Shown here piece after piece: positions 46,322 to 57,137 of a stretch of 64,000 nucleotides of DNA. Source of the stretch: Paragorgia papillata (lineage: Eukaryota; Cnidaria; Anthozoa; Scleralcyonacea; Coralliidae); assembly GCA_035771165.1 (NCBI GenBank), contig JAWNZC010000408.1, positions 1,302,001 to 1,366,000 of the forward strand, written 5' to 3'. The translations under genes and the position numbers were made by a program. The notes under the pieces were generated by a model that had not been told where the DNA came from, searched no databases, and was given only the letters and a program-made list of their open reading frames with translations. Each line of letters starts with the position of its first letter. The stretch's first letter is position 1.

Positions 46322-49300
46322 TTAAAGATGCACTGGCCACATATTTCTGGTGAAGATTCCCTGGACATTACTTCTCTTTGGTAGACTGGTGTTAATCGCT
46401 TGTTCTCCACTAAGTTCTAGTTCATCATTTTCCAAAATATTTGTTTGTTTTTTAGCTATAAGTTTTGTTGCAGAATACGAAATTGCACTGTTCACATTAT
46501 AACCGTAGGTGTAGGCAGTCATATTGTTTGTACCCCCACATGCCTGCCTTTGCAAAGAAAAAAATGACTCAACAACATCCTGACTGAGCCTCTTTGGAAT
46601 TAAATAATGACTTCCATGGAGGGATTGAAACTCAGAACTTTCAATAAATTCCACCAGATCCTTAAATCCATTAATTGAAACCTGCAAAGTAAAAATAATA
46701 ATGAAAACTTTGCCTACTACTGTAGGTAATCAATTAAATTATAATGAGCAACTACAAAATGTTATGGCCCACCCTTAAAAGGCAGGCACAAAATGTACAA
46801 ACTTAACATTATATTACAGAAATACTGAAACGTGTTACATTATTTACTTAATCTGTTAATTTTGTGTTGGTTCAAGTATGCTGACATTATTGGCAACAAC
46901 CTTTCATTCACTTGAAATTTCACACAAGGAGGGTTGAATAAAGCTTACAGTAATCATAGTATATTACATGTACTATCTGAAGTTGTACATTTCATACCAG
47001 TCATAGTGCGCAACACTACTGTAATTGTAATAACTATCAAAAGAGGCAAATATAAGAAAATCTTAAATATTGCATGTGCCGGTTAATAATGTCTTAATAA
47101 TACACCAACTGCAGTATGTAGATTAATTGTAAATATACAAGATTTTTATATATTTTTAACAGTCACAAATTGCTTTGGCCTTACTTGAAAATATAAGAAT
47201 TGTAATGCAAAGTAACATAAATTTTTTTGAGAAGACTGTTCTTGAGAAAACATTACCATACTTAAGTTAGTTGTGTACTGTATGTATGTAGTTAGTTGTT
47301 CATTAATTAGGTAGTTATAGTATTGTTCGTTGTGATAAAATCATAAAGTAAATCAAATTTATATGTAAATCATTCATTGATTTACCTGTAAATCAAACAT
47401 TGTTTGCCAAGTGATAAAGTGTGATGATCTCTCAGATTTAGTTGGAAATATGGAAGCAAGTTCATCTCTCCAATTGTTAAAAAATTTAAGAACATTATCC
47501 AAATCATTGATTCTTGAATCTGTTCTTGACGAAAGTGGTTTATTATCATTGAAAACACCCCATAACTTCTCACAGTTGTAAATAAATTTTTGAGTTGATC
47601 CTGTAACATCTAATTCAAATTTTTCCATGTCATTTCGTACCTTTGAATTTAACACTTGTACAGCTAGCTTAACACGCATTTTACTTAAACTGTCTAGGTG
47701 AACATGTGAACTTCTAATATCGGTTGAGAAAAGATGTCTCTGTTTGTCTCTTAAATACACTGAATATATATGTTCCCACAAAACATTCTTAGAATTCAGT
47801 AACAAGCATCTAGTGTATCTTGGAGACTGTTCTTTGTATCCACTGTTATAGATGTTGTTACGGAGCTTCTTCATTAAATGTGGAGGATCAGACATAAAGA
47901 ACATAGGAAGATTTGAAAATGGGTTATTTGTCTTGCTTACTGTTTCGCTGCAACCATTCATCACCATGAATGTCCTATTCTCAGCAGCTCCATCACAACA
48001 AGTAAGAAGCACATTAAAATTATAACAGTGAAGCAAACTAACTCCTTGCCAAAATATTCTGTTCAAGTTATACGCTGAGATTCCTCTTGTTAAAAAATAA
48101 GAACAGGGAAATTGAAAATTGGTGAACATACTTTTAAAGTAGAATTGTAGAACATGTGTTGCAAGATTTTCTTGGACTGTGGATGTTGTTGCAATACTTT
48201 CAGTGCCACTATCACTGTCTACTTGTAAGTCTATGAAACCAACTAACTCCCAGGATGATGGGTCAAAGAGTAAGCCCTCTTTAATCTTGACTTCATCAAA
48301 TAACAGACAACCAAATTTTCCTACACCTGAAATTTTCTTTTCAATAAAATTATTTCTCATACCCTCAAGAACTGATATTTGCCAACCTGATTTTGACGAA
48401 CAAAAGTTCTTGTAATCAGAAAGAGTTCTTCCACTGGGAAGTTTTAAAAAAACCAGATTCTCGTAACTCAGAATATATGCTGTGTGATTTGGAATACATT
48501 CGAAGGCACCACTTCAGTATCAAAGGGTGCCACCTCATTTGCCTTGAAGGCATGTTCAAAGCTTTGGCTTGGTCTTTTAAAAGTGTCAGAAAAAATTCAT
48601 CAGACTCACTTCCGGTGTGTTCAACTATATGGGTTTTGAGAAGCTTTTTTTTACCAAACTGTTTGTTGCAGCCCAACCACTCACAAGTATATTGCCTGTT
48701 AATTGGTGCTACATCATCAACTGTTTCAATATGATCATGTTTTATATGCCCAAGTAGTAACTCTGGTGATTTAAACTCATTTTCTACACAACAACCATCC
48801 CAATAGCAAGTATTGTTATCATGTTTCTCCATTTTCTTACTTAATCCATCATATAACTGTTGAAATAATTTTCTAAAATCAGAGTCGGTATTGCTTCCAA
48901 CTAAACTCATTTCTTTTTTATATTGTTCAAGCCTTTTTAGTCTAACATGCATTGCATGCATTTTTTCTGCCATTTCTCTGCTATGCTTGAGAAGCTTATC
49001 TTTGGTCATATAATCATATCGAGTATGCTTAGAAGTGGTACTCATTTCTTGGCTTCGGGATTTGAGGGTTCTCATGTAATGATCTGTCTGCAAACATGGT
49101 TTGCAACATACAGCACCTTGAATTAACATGTTACAATTTGTAGATCTAATAATCTTCTGTTGAAAATTGGTTGATGTAGATTCAACAAATGCTGCAGGTT
49201 CTCCATCAACCGTCTTAAAAACTTCCATATCATTGCTTTCAGGTAACAGATCTAAGTAGTCTTTAGCAGAAACACCGGAGCAAAGTTGAAATTTCTCGAG

Positions 49301-50200
49301 AGATTTCATGAGCAAATATAATTGATTCTTATTATGAATTGCCGGGGGTATAAGATTGCAATTTAAATTGAAAGTTCTAGGCTTCCCCCTGAAAACAAAG
49401 TGATAATTACCATCTGGTAATACAATTATTTCATATTCTACATTCACTGGACTGTTTCCCATATAGTGTAAGTTCAGTTTTGATTCTTCAACATTAGGGT
49501 TGACTTTCCATTTGGGAAACTTACTTGAAATGTTAGCACTGACCTTACTGATCTTGTATGCAAGACTTTGTGACGACTTACTCTCTTCCAAACTGGACAA
49601 GCATTCAATCTCTAGAACTTTACGTAACTCATCGTACATGTTGTTATTGTGTGTGCTGCTAAATCCTGAATTAAGAAGTAGGTTCACGAGAACTGTTTTG
49701 TGTGTTGAAATAATTCTCTCAATGTAATTAGAATAAAAGCTCCATCTAAGATACCCATTGTATTTTCCAAGACCCTTTGTTAAATTGTGAATTGACCTAT
49801 AGAAATAGTTTTGAATGTTGACACAATCAAAACGGACACCATAAACGTTGTAAACTGCTTTTGCGATAACCAAGTATTTTTCTGGAGTGTATCCTTTTAA
49901 AGAATTAATCCTGCTAGATGGTGACGAAATTTTCACCAAGGAATAGAGAAGAAGTTCTTCAGGTTGTAAAGTAATTTTCCCACAGTACTGTAGTAGCGTT
50001 GGTACTGTTTTTACAAAACCATCTTCAAAATCAGCAACGGGTTGCTCTCTATCGTTTCCTTTTTGCCCTACTTCGGATGTATTTATAGTCGAAGAGTTTT
50101 GACCAGCTGAAGAAGTGGGTTGATAGCTTAACACTTTAATACGCTTACAAGGAGAATCAAGTGCGTCAGCCACTCGTCTCTTACCAAACGTATCACACAT
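46322..50200 (-). CDS. P-element-like transposase with paired GLI/ZIC-type zinc fingers
   Basis: Exon 1 runs 50200-47386 and exon 2 46681-46322 (CAG|GTAAAT donor; CTTTGCAG acceptor; 704-bp intron; phase 0), about 1,057 residues. ATG at 50200 is used; the frame upstream opens only with TTG. Order: uncharacterised N-terminal part (to about 400), coiled-coil segment (405-450), two fingers CYWDGC..H..H (465-491) and CEWLGC..H..H (506-528) with the CxWxxC spacing of tandem CWCH2 fingers, then a P-type helix/RNase-H region: LRESGFF, LFDEVKIKEGLLFD (first Asp), TCCDGAAENR (second Asp), SDPPHLMKKLRNN, and in exon 2 LSQDVVESFFSLQRQ (catalytic Glu) and CGGTNN. The frame breaks once at 48442-48452 (GGTTTTTTTAAAAC): one base must be skipped to continue. 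ATTAAA lies 30 bp after the stop. Confidence 0.88.
48442..48452 (-). other. Apparent +1 frameshift in the transposase
   Basis: On the coding strand T7-A4 follows GG. The upstream frame meets a stop 11 codons later, and the downstream frame is fully P-like on both sides of the run (LRESGFFK then LPSGRTLSDY). Explanations: one-base insertion making the copy dead, a sequencing error at a homopolymer, or translational frameshifting. Confidence 0.85.
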
Positions 50201-51125
50201 TTTTCTTTTAAAAAAGTATTGTTTATTCACTCTCAAATAAAGTGAAAAAAATATGAACTTACTTACGCCATATAAATGACGTGTAAAATCTGAGAGATCT
50301 TTATTTGTATGTTCACGTTATTGTATGCTCACGTTTATATCAGTCTTCTGGCAATGTTCGATAGAACACAAACCTATCGACTTTTAGGTAGGGTATCTTG
50401 TCAAAGGAATATAATGAAACCATCAACTCAAATTTGAAGTTTTTAAGTGAAAGTTTACAGGGAATCATCCCAGCTATCTGATAACAAATTCACAAGCTGC
50501 GGACAGCTTTTTAACACAGGAAGCGCCGGCTATACCCTTCATGAAGTCGTATTTTCATAAATCGCTCTGAGAGTAAAAATAGTTTGCAGTTTGCAGTTAT
50601 TCCTATCTAGTGCTTAGGAAACGTCATAAAGTCATTCATATACCTTTCAAGAATCGAAACAGACTGAAATCATAAGTTGTATTTGCTTTTCTTCCTACTA
50701 CTTAGCGATTAAATAGGCAAGAGTTAAGCTAAATATATGCATACATTTGTATCACTTTATCTAAAATCCATCAACCCCGATTTTTATATAAATTTTAAGA
50801 ATTAATCATACTATTATTCTCTTTAACATACCTGAAAATCTTACCGCGGACAAGCAGTTAACATGCTATGATCTGGTGGTGAAATTGTCCCTCCATGGAA
50901 GTCATCAAATGATCTGGTCGTTATCCATAATCACATATTTATAAAGGAACTTTTTAAGCAAAAAAAGCCTTCATACGTTAAACGAAATAGCACTTCATAT
51001 GTACCTGTTAAAAAGTTCTTCTAAAATTACATAGTTTAAAGATTAAACAGCAATAACAAACGGTACACAAAACCACGCTTCGACTCGAATTTTCATCAAA
51101 AGCACGCTCGTGCCAGTCTTCTTAC

Positions 51126-51180
51126 GCATCACACATCGATCAGCGCTCGCGCTCGCGTTTCACCGCCCTATAGCGCCCTG
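51126..51180 (-). repeat. Right terminal inverted repeat
   Basis: 55 bp, reverse complement begins CAGGGCGCTATAGGGCGGTG. Matches 43191-43250. Confidence 0.95.
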
Positions 51181-51188
51181 ATGGCTAC
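51181..51188. repeat. Right target-site duplication ATGGCTAC
   Basis: Identical to 43183-43190. Confidence 0.93.
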
Positions 51189-51300
51189 TATCGACGTACG
51201 TCAGCCGATAGGGTAACCCTAAGGCCAGAGTTAACCCCAACCTCCATAGGGTCGACTTTTGTATAATTACTAATGCGTACATTACTACATTGTAAAAAAC
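51189..51300. repeat. Dispersed repeat, relative at 56.55 kb
   Basis: GGGTCGACTTTTGTATAATTAC..GCGTACATTA matches 56572-56612 (GGGTCAACTTTTGTATAATT, then GCGTACATCA). Class unknown. Confidence 0.5.
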
Positions 51301-51564
51301 ATTCTGATTTATACCCACTATCCTTGTTCACTGCCATTTGCGTGCGTTTAATTGTTGACGTTACTGACGTGTTCTTTTTGTTCTCGTGAACGCTAGTGTT
51401 ATATCGGGGGCCAGACACTACTCGGTAGTTTTAAAAAAAACGTGAAACAGGGTCAAATTTGACCCTAGAAGTAGCCCCCGAGTTATTCCTACCCCCTGAG
51501 ATAACCCAGTCTCATATGAACACGCTAATAATGGAGGGGCAAATCACTCCTGAAAAAGTGTACG

Positions 51565-51995
51565 TGATCAAAAAATCATGTGATTTTTTTCATGATTCTT
51601 TTAATTTTTTGTTGTTTTTTTGTTGTTTTGTTGTGATTTTTTTATTTTTTCCGTGATTTTTTTTATTCTTTCGTGATTTCTTTCATGATTTTTTTATTTT
51701 CCCATGATTTTTTGATTTTTTTGTGATTTTTTTGTGATTTTTTGTGATATTTTTTTTTGTATGATTTTTTTATTTTTTCATAATTTTTTGATATATTTCA
51801 TGATTTTTTTGTGATTTTTTTTATTTTTTCCCCCGTGATGTTTTCGATATTTTCGTGATTTCTTTCATGAATTTTTTATTCTTCCATGATTTTTTGATTT
51901 TTTTCATAATTTTTTCATGATTTTTTATTTTTTAATTTATTTTTCATTTTTTTTGTGATTTTTTAATTTTTATTGTGATTTTTTAAGGTGTAGGT
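51565..51995. repeat. Degenerate (TGATTTTTT)n tract
   Basis: About 430 bp of T-rich 8-11 bp units (CATGATTTTTT, GTGATTTTTT, TATTTTTTC). Low complexity; no gene. Confidence 0.9.
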
Positions 51996-52649
51996 GATTT
52001 AAATCAATGATTTGCCCCTCGCTAATAATGTTTCGCCCCTTATTCGGGGTGGCGGCCGATATTTGGGGACGGTTTCACTAAAGTAGTGTAGATAAAATCG
52101 TCTGGTGTAACACTAGCTTAGCGACTTATGAATTTCATTAAACATATATTCAGAAGAAAATTCGTTCTTTCTTTGTTTTTATTATATATAATAGGTTCAG
52201 ATTTTTGAATTATTGTATTTCAGTTAGAAAAATTAGTGGCTACGTGCTTCTAGAAACATATAAATATTATTGTTAATTTGTTATCATTATAGAATATACG
52301 ATCCATAAAAATGTATTTTAATATGCATTAGCTTGCATGTAGATAAAAGTATAGATAGACAGTTGTCACGCAAATCTTTATTACTTGAAAGAACTTCGCA
52401 AGTGCTGAACAGTGCAAAATTAAGGTGAGTGATACAAGGGAAACATTAAAGATTGGGCGCAGCAAAAGGTAATTAACCGTTTCCCGTTTGTAAAGTTCTC
52501 CCCTTGGCCTTGACAAGTAAAATGTCTGGCGTTATAGCCAAAATAAAATACATATATACAAGACTATTTTACGGTAGAAAGTCGTGTCCATAGTCCATAC
52601 CGCCTTCAAAGAGTTAATGTCTTAAGCCCTAATCTCTGAGCCCTAATCA

Positions 52650-53190
52650 AACGAGAACGCAAGTCATCGCAAGTTGGCAGTCAGAATTTCTGTGGCGGTT
52701 GTTCGAACTCCCCAAATTAACAAAATAAAGTTTTCATGAGTGTTTTAACTCTTTCCTGTCCGAATTATATTGGTCTTTAGTATTTTATTCTGGCTAACGC
52801 CAGACGATTTTATTCATCTCTGGGGAAGCCCTCGGACAGGAATGAGTTATAAACTATCTTTCTAACTCTTTCCTGTCCGAACTGGTCTTTAGTATTTTAT
52901 TCTGGCTAACGCCAGACGATTTTATTCATCTCTGGGGAAGCCCTCGGACAGGAATGAGTTATAAACTATCTTTCTAACTCTTTCCTGTCCGAACTGGTCT
53001 TTAGTATTTTATTCTGGCTAACGCCAGACGATTTTATTCATCTCTGGGAGCCCTTGGACAGGAATGAGTTAAACAAGTTTTAACTTCGTCACGGTTCATA
53101 ATATTTTCGGGAAACTATTCAAAGCGGCTGGCTGAGATAGCGTGACTGCCAACTTGCGATGACTTGCGTTCTCGTTTGATTAGGGCTTTA
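52650..53190. mobile_element. TIR element containing three tandem MITE copies
   Basis: GCCCTAATCAAACGAGAACG...GATCGCAAG-type arm at 52655-52690 and its reverse complement at 53137-53188 (CTTGCGATGACTTGCG...TTGATTAGGGC) enclose the triple repeat at 52746-53072. The framing element was probably the target of the inner MITE. Confidence 0.75.
52746..53072. repeat. Tandem triplicate of the AACTCTTTCCTGTCCGA MITE
   Basis: Three units of about 110-117 bp (starting 52746, 52863 and 52975), each from AACTCTTTCCTGTCCGA to TCGGACAGGAATGAGTT, separated by ATAAACTATCTTTCT. Interiors (TTTTATTCTGGCTAACGCCA) are almost identical. A single copy in the opposite orientation is at 27141-27238. Confidence 0.9.
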
Positions 53191-53353
53191 CGACTTCCCC
53201 CACTTTCTAACAAATTGCTACTACTTGCATGCCAAGCCGTATATAAGGAAGTATTTTCGAACAATAGACATGACTCATTGAAATGTAATATAAAGGGGAT
53301 ATTGCACGGTGGCGAGATGCGCTCACTCGTGACATAATGCTCTTGCCACTCGA

Positions 53354-54236
53354 ACATAAAATCCATTTATTATATGGAGAAGAGTATTTTACTAGCAACT
53401 AAAACACTCGTAGAATCCATATTTCACTACATCTGGGAACCGAGTGGCGTATTTCTCGTATATAACGCCCGCGAGTGACATATCGACAATCAAAATTTAT
53501 AGGGTTTTGCCATAAGTTTCGAATCAAGTAAATTTAAGACAGTAACTTCTCTTAATTCAGTTTCTCACGTAAAATGATGTATTCGAAGAAGCTGTTGTAT
53601 TTTTAATTTGTGTTTTCTAAATTTTGGTCAAGTGGTTGTAGCTTTTGCATTAAACTCAGTTTATCAACTCACTTCCACGCATATATAATTGTCCATATAA
53701 TAAATAGAACATTACACGATTGCTCAAAGATATGGATTTTATGTTCTCGTGGCAAGAGCAATATATCACTCGTTCGCTGCGCTCACTCGTGAGATATTGT
53801 CTTTGCCACTCAGTCGAACATAAAATCCATATCTTCTTGCAACCGTGTAATATCCCCTTTACATTTGAGCGACCGTGTAATGTTCTATTTATTATATGGA
53901 CAATGGAGTTATGCGTGGAAGTGATGTTGATAAACTGGGTTTAATGCAAAAACTACAACCACTTGACCAAAATTTAGAAAACAAATTAAAAATGCAACAG
54001 CTTCTTCGAATACGTCATTTTACGTGAAAAACTGAATTAAGAGAAGTTACTGGCTTAAATTTACTTGATTCGAAACTTACGGCAAAAGGCGTAAATTTTG
54101 ACTTGTCGATATGTCACTCGCGAGCGTTATACATACGAGAAATACGCCACTCGGTTCCGGATGTAGTGAAATATGGATTCTACGAGTGTTTTAGTTGCTA
54201 GTAGTAAAATACTTTTCTCCATATAATAAATATTTA
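53354..54236. repeat. 880-bp palindrome (long-TIR or foldback element)
   Basis: Arms of about 430 bp meet near 53795. Landmarks: ATTATATGGAGAAGAGTATT / inverted AAAATACTTTTCTCCATATA, GGAACCGAGTGGCGTATTTC / mirror near 54150, CAGCTTCTTCGAATACGTCA / mirror near 53585, TTGGTCAAGTGGTTGTAG / mirror near 53965. Only short, antisense-matched ORFs. Arms differ by scattered substitutions. Confidence 0.88.
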
Positions 54237-54275
54237 TGTATATTATATAGACGCTTGTGAGATTGATGACACTAA

Positions 54276-54378
54276 GGGGGTGTTTATATGGAGGCAAGCC
54301 AGCCCGCTTTGGCAAAATGATTTTCATTCCTGTTTACACGAGAAGGGCTGGTTCGCGCGCCTCCATATAAACACTCCC
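54276..54378. mobile_element. Short Harbinger-like MITE
   Basis: GGGGGTGTTTATATGGAGGC and inverted GCGCCTCCATATAAACACTCCC, flanked by TAA and TTA. Same ends as 14388-15267 but only about 100 bp long. Confidence 0.75.
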
Positions 54379-54585
54379 TTAAATCCGAGGATTGTGAGTT
54401 GTGACTGCATGTATAGATGGTGTATTTCGAGTGCCTCCAAAGTCAATAATACAATTTGTTGATCTTTTTAATAAAAATTTTCATTCATACCGACGTTGGT
54501 AAAGTTCGTTTGTCTTTGCTGTAGAATTCAGCTAGCTGTCATAAAAAACTATTAACGAATTAAGCTAGCTGTCGAGAAAAAAGCT

Positions 54586-54677
54586 CAGGAACTCAGATGG
54601 TAGAACGAGGTTGTTTAGCAGGTATCAATTATCAAATTATATCGTGCAGAACAACCTTCGTCTACCATCTGAGTTCC
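54586..54677. repeat. Hairpin with about 28-bp arms
   Basis: AGGAACTCAGATGGTAGAACG and the inverted CGTCTACCATCTGAGTTCCT enclose a short AT-rich loop; AGGTTGTT / AACAACCT extend the pairing. Confidence 0.8.
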
Positions 54678-54680
54678 TCA

Positions 54681-54726
54681 ATGTGGCTCAATGGTGAGAG
54701 CATCCGGCTGGCGGAGCTCGGAGTTT
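54681..54726 (+). repeat. tRNA-like 5' half (box A)
   Basis: TGGCTCAATGGTGAGAGCAT followed by CCGGCTGGCGG resembles the D-arm/box A and anticodon region of a tRNA. No box B (GGTTCGAAT) follows, so it is a truncated tRNA or tRNA-derived SINE fragment, not a gene. Confidence 0.4.
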
Positions 54727-54732
54727 TTCTCT

Positions 54733-55229
54733 AAAGGGATGTTTATATGGAAAAGGGCCCAGTCCTCTTGGTAGGGCTATAGCCCAAGTAAGAGGGCTGC
54801 ATTTCATCTCGCGTTCGCTTGTTTACCGACTTGTGCAGCTTTCCACGAAGACCGAAATCATGTTTTCGCAAACACGATTTGAATTTATAACAAACGCATG
54901 AACAAATGCCGCAACTTGTAAAATAAAAGGTTGAACAAAAAATATTAGTAAAGGCACACTTTACTGTGTATACTATAAGCAATTCTATATATTTGCTAGC
55001 CTTCCTATAAGAGGGCCAGCCCGCTTGAGTGCGTTTACATGGGAAATTTCCTCCTATAGGCGAGATCTCGGTTGTCAGTAGCGAGATCTCGCCTGGGAGG
55101 GATGGCCCTCTTGTCGTGTAAACGCAAATACATTTTTCAAGGAATTACGCTGAGATGCGGGATCTCGGCAAAGAGGGCTAGCCCTACCACCCTACCACGA
55201 GGGCTGGTCCCCTTCCATATAAACACCCG
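54733..55229. mobile_element. Harbinger-like element, diverged copy
   Basis: AGGGATGTTTATATGGAAAAG and inverted CCTTCCATATAAACACCC, with subterminal GGGCCCAGTCCTC..GGTAGGGCTA / TAGCCCTACCACCC inverted. Same end motif as 14388-15267. Two GAGATCTCG palindromic sites sit centrally. Confidence 0.65.
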
Positions 55230-55249
55230 AAAACTTCTCCAACATATTA

Positions 55250-56790
55250 TGTACTATTTAAAACACGAGCAGGAGTGTTTTATCAGATATAAAACACGGG
55301 CGAAGCCGAGTGTTTTAGATCTGATAAAACACGTTCTGCGAGTGTTTTGAATGGCTTAAAAAACGATCACCATTTGGTAAGTTCGTTGGCGTAGTAATTT
55401 TGAAAAATAACGTTGTCTAAGGCGAGAAAATCAAAGCTAAAGTTTATGTAAATCAGGAGAAAATTTTATCAGATATAAAACCACGATACGGTTATGATTT
55501 TTCTTTGTGTTTTCCTCATGAATTATTAATGAGTTTTTAATGTTCTTTAAATGTCATTATGTTAATTTTAGTGCGAGCAGCTGGTGCACACCGAAACTGC
55601 ACTATAGTATCTCGATTTATGCCTATTTAGAGTATTCTTTTTTTTTTTAATTTGGCAAAGACTTTACTACCAGCGTTAAAAAGATACAACTTTGCTATGT
55701 AAACCAGTTGTATATATTATAAGAAAAGAACTAAAATAAGAAGTGCCTCTAATTTATGTAAAATGTTTAGTAACGTCGAGCTTATAAATAATATGTAAAA
55801 AAATAGTTAAGAATGAAAAATAGCCACCATTATATTATGCACACAGACTATAGAGTGAGTTTGGGAAAATGTCAAAATTTTTATATTTTTTAAATGTCAA
55901 GGTTAAATGTTTGAAGTGCATGCTGCTTTTATTGTGATAAGATTTTATCTTATCAGAAACATATCATGCATGAAAACACCTGTCATGCACATACGCTGCT
56001 TTTTAAATGTGTAATATTGTGTGAATGTCCACGTAAATAATACACTCGGTATTGCTTCGTGATACATATATATTATGTTCTCTGTTGAATTATAGCAATA
56101 AGTTGTTGTTTTTTTCTTAGCTCACAAAACAGATCGAGTTTTTATCGTTTTCGCTAGCTCATACAGTATATTAGTGCACTATATATACAATCTTCGTACC
56201 CAGGGCATTTTGCTTCCACGTTGGGAGGTCGGCGAAAATGGCCCGGGGATCGGCTAAACCGATCAATAAGATTATAGAATCGATCGTCGCAAATGTCAGC
56301 ATCGGCGATGATCGGCGATGAAATACTGGTCTTTTCTCGTATGATTCGCTCGGGCAACTGCATGTGGCTTGACGAAACATAAACCGTGATAGAAACATCC
56401 GACCTGGTGAGTGGTGCATAAAAGCAACCTGTAGACGCAAAAAGTAAACCGTTCGCATTAGATTGAGATACCTTGGGGGATAGGGATAACTTGGACTGAC
56501 TTTCAGGCCAGAGGTATCCCGTCTTCATGCGAACGCTTCAATTCCACCAGGGTTATCTTAGAGGTTAGCTAGGGTCAACTTTTGTATAATTACCTAAGCG
56601 TACATCAACGTAGTTCTCGACTAGTTAATGGCGCGTGATTAAATTTGCTATTTTCTTGGGCACCTAATTCGTTCATAAGCGCAAATAAGCGCGTAGAGGC
56701 CTGAGTACAAAGCTGCATTTGGCGCACTTTTGAGGAACATTTTAAAAAGCAATTCACGATTCGAAGAACATTGAACACTTTTTCCAGGTC
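55250..56790. other. No supported gene; scattered repeats
   Basis: GAGTGTTTTATCAGATATAA / TTAGATCTGATAAAACAC at 55271-55330 is a small inverted repeat. The TCATGAATTATTAATGA..GTTTTCC region around 55500 is related to 12840-12870 and 13170-13200. 56154-56528 has only unrecognised minus-strand frames. Confidence 0.35.
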
Positions 56791-56801
56791 TGATCAAAAC
56801 T

Positions 56802-56973
56802 AGCCTGGTACCCTGGCCCAATTTCAAAATAAATATGGGCCAGGTAATAACTCACTTCTCGCGTCATCAGGGCTAAATCCACTTACGACGATTGCAGTTT
56901 TACTCATAGCCACTAAAAACGCGCGAAATTTCAACCAATAGGAAAGCACGGAAGTCTTTAGTGGTTACCAGGC
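56802..56973. mobile_element. MITE with CTAGCCTGGTACC ends
   Basis: CTAGCCTGGTACCCTGGCCC and inverted GTGGTTACCAGGCTAG. TCAAAA occurs just outside both ends, one base removed on the right, so a short target duplication is possible. Lies about 165 bp upstream of GPCR 2. Confidence 0.65.
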
Positions 56974-57137
56974 TAGGTCAAAACGAGCTTGCAAATTTCG
57001 GAATAAACTTCTAAACTGATGCATTCAGTCCGTCAAAAGCAACCTGAAACCAACTGTAATGATTACACTGCAACTCACAATTTATGCATTTTCTTATATT
57101 TTGTTGTACAGGACCGTCTAGAAGAGTAATCTGCATT

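Larger units (their letters stand above)
43191..51180. mobile_element. Complete 7,990-bp P-superfamily-like DNA transposon
   Basis: CAGGGCGCT starts both ends. The inverted repeats (43191-43250 and 51126-51180) stay nearly identical through GGGCGGTGAAACGCGAGCGC to GATCGATGTGTGATGC, differing by a 5-base insertion and one substitution. ATGGCTAC lies directly outside both ends (43183-43190; 51181-51188), a perfect 8-bp target duplication. Inside are two convergent genes: a spliced transposase-like gene (minus, 50200-46322) and an unknown gene with a SAP-like C-terminus (plus, 43426-44835). An 8-bp duplication is shared by the P and hAT superfamilies, and the duplication also fits the hAT nTnnnnAn preference. 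The transposase domain itself is P-type. A small TIR element (45791-46204) is nested in the intergenic part. Confidence 0.93.

Noticed and set aside
48416..50200. Host C2H2 transcription factor
   Set aside because: The fingers are continuous with a P-type transposase domain and lie inside a TIR/TSD-bounded element, so this is a transposase.
51205..51235. Telomere-like ACCCTAAGG near the transposon right end
   Set aside because: Only one or two units; not an array.
56154..56528. Two overlapping minus-strand ORFs of 95 and 124 residues
   Set aside because: Different frames of the same segment, no conserved motif, repeat remnants nearby.
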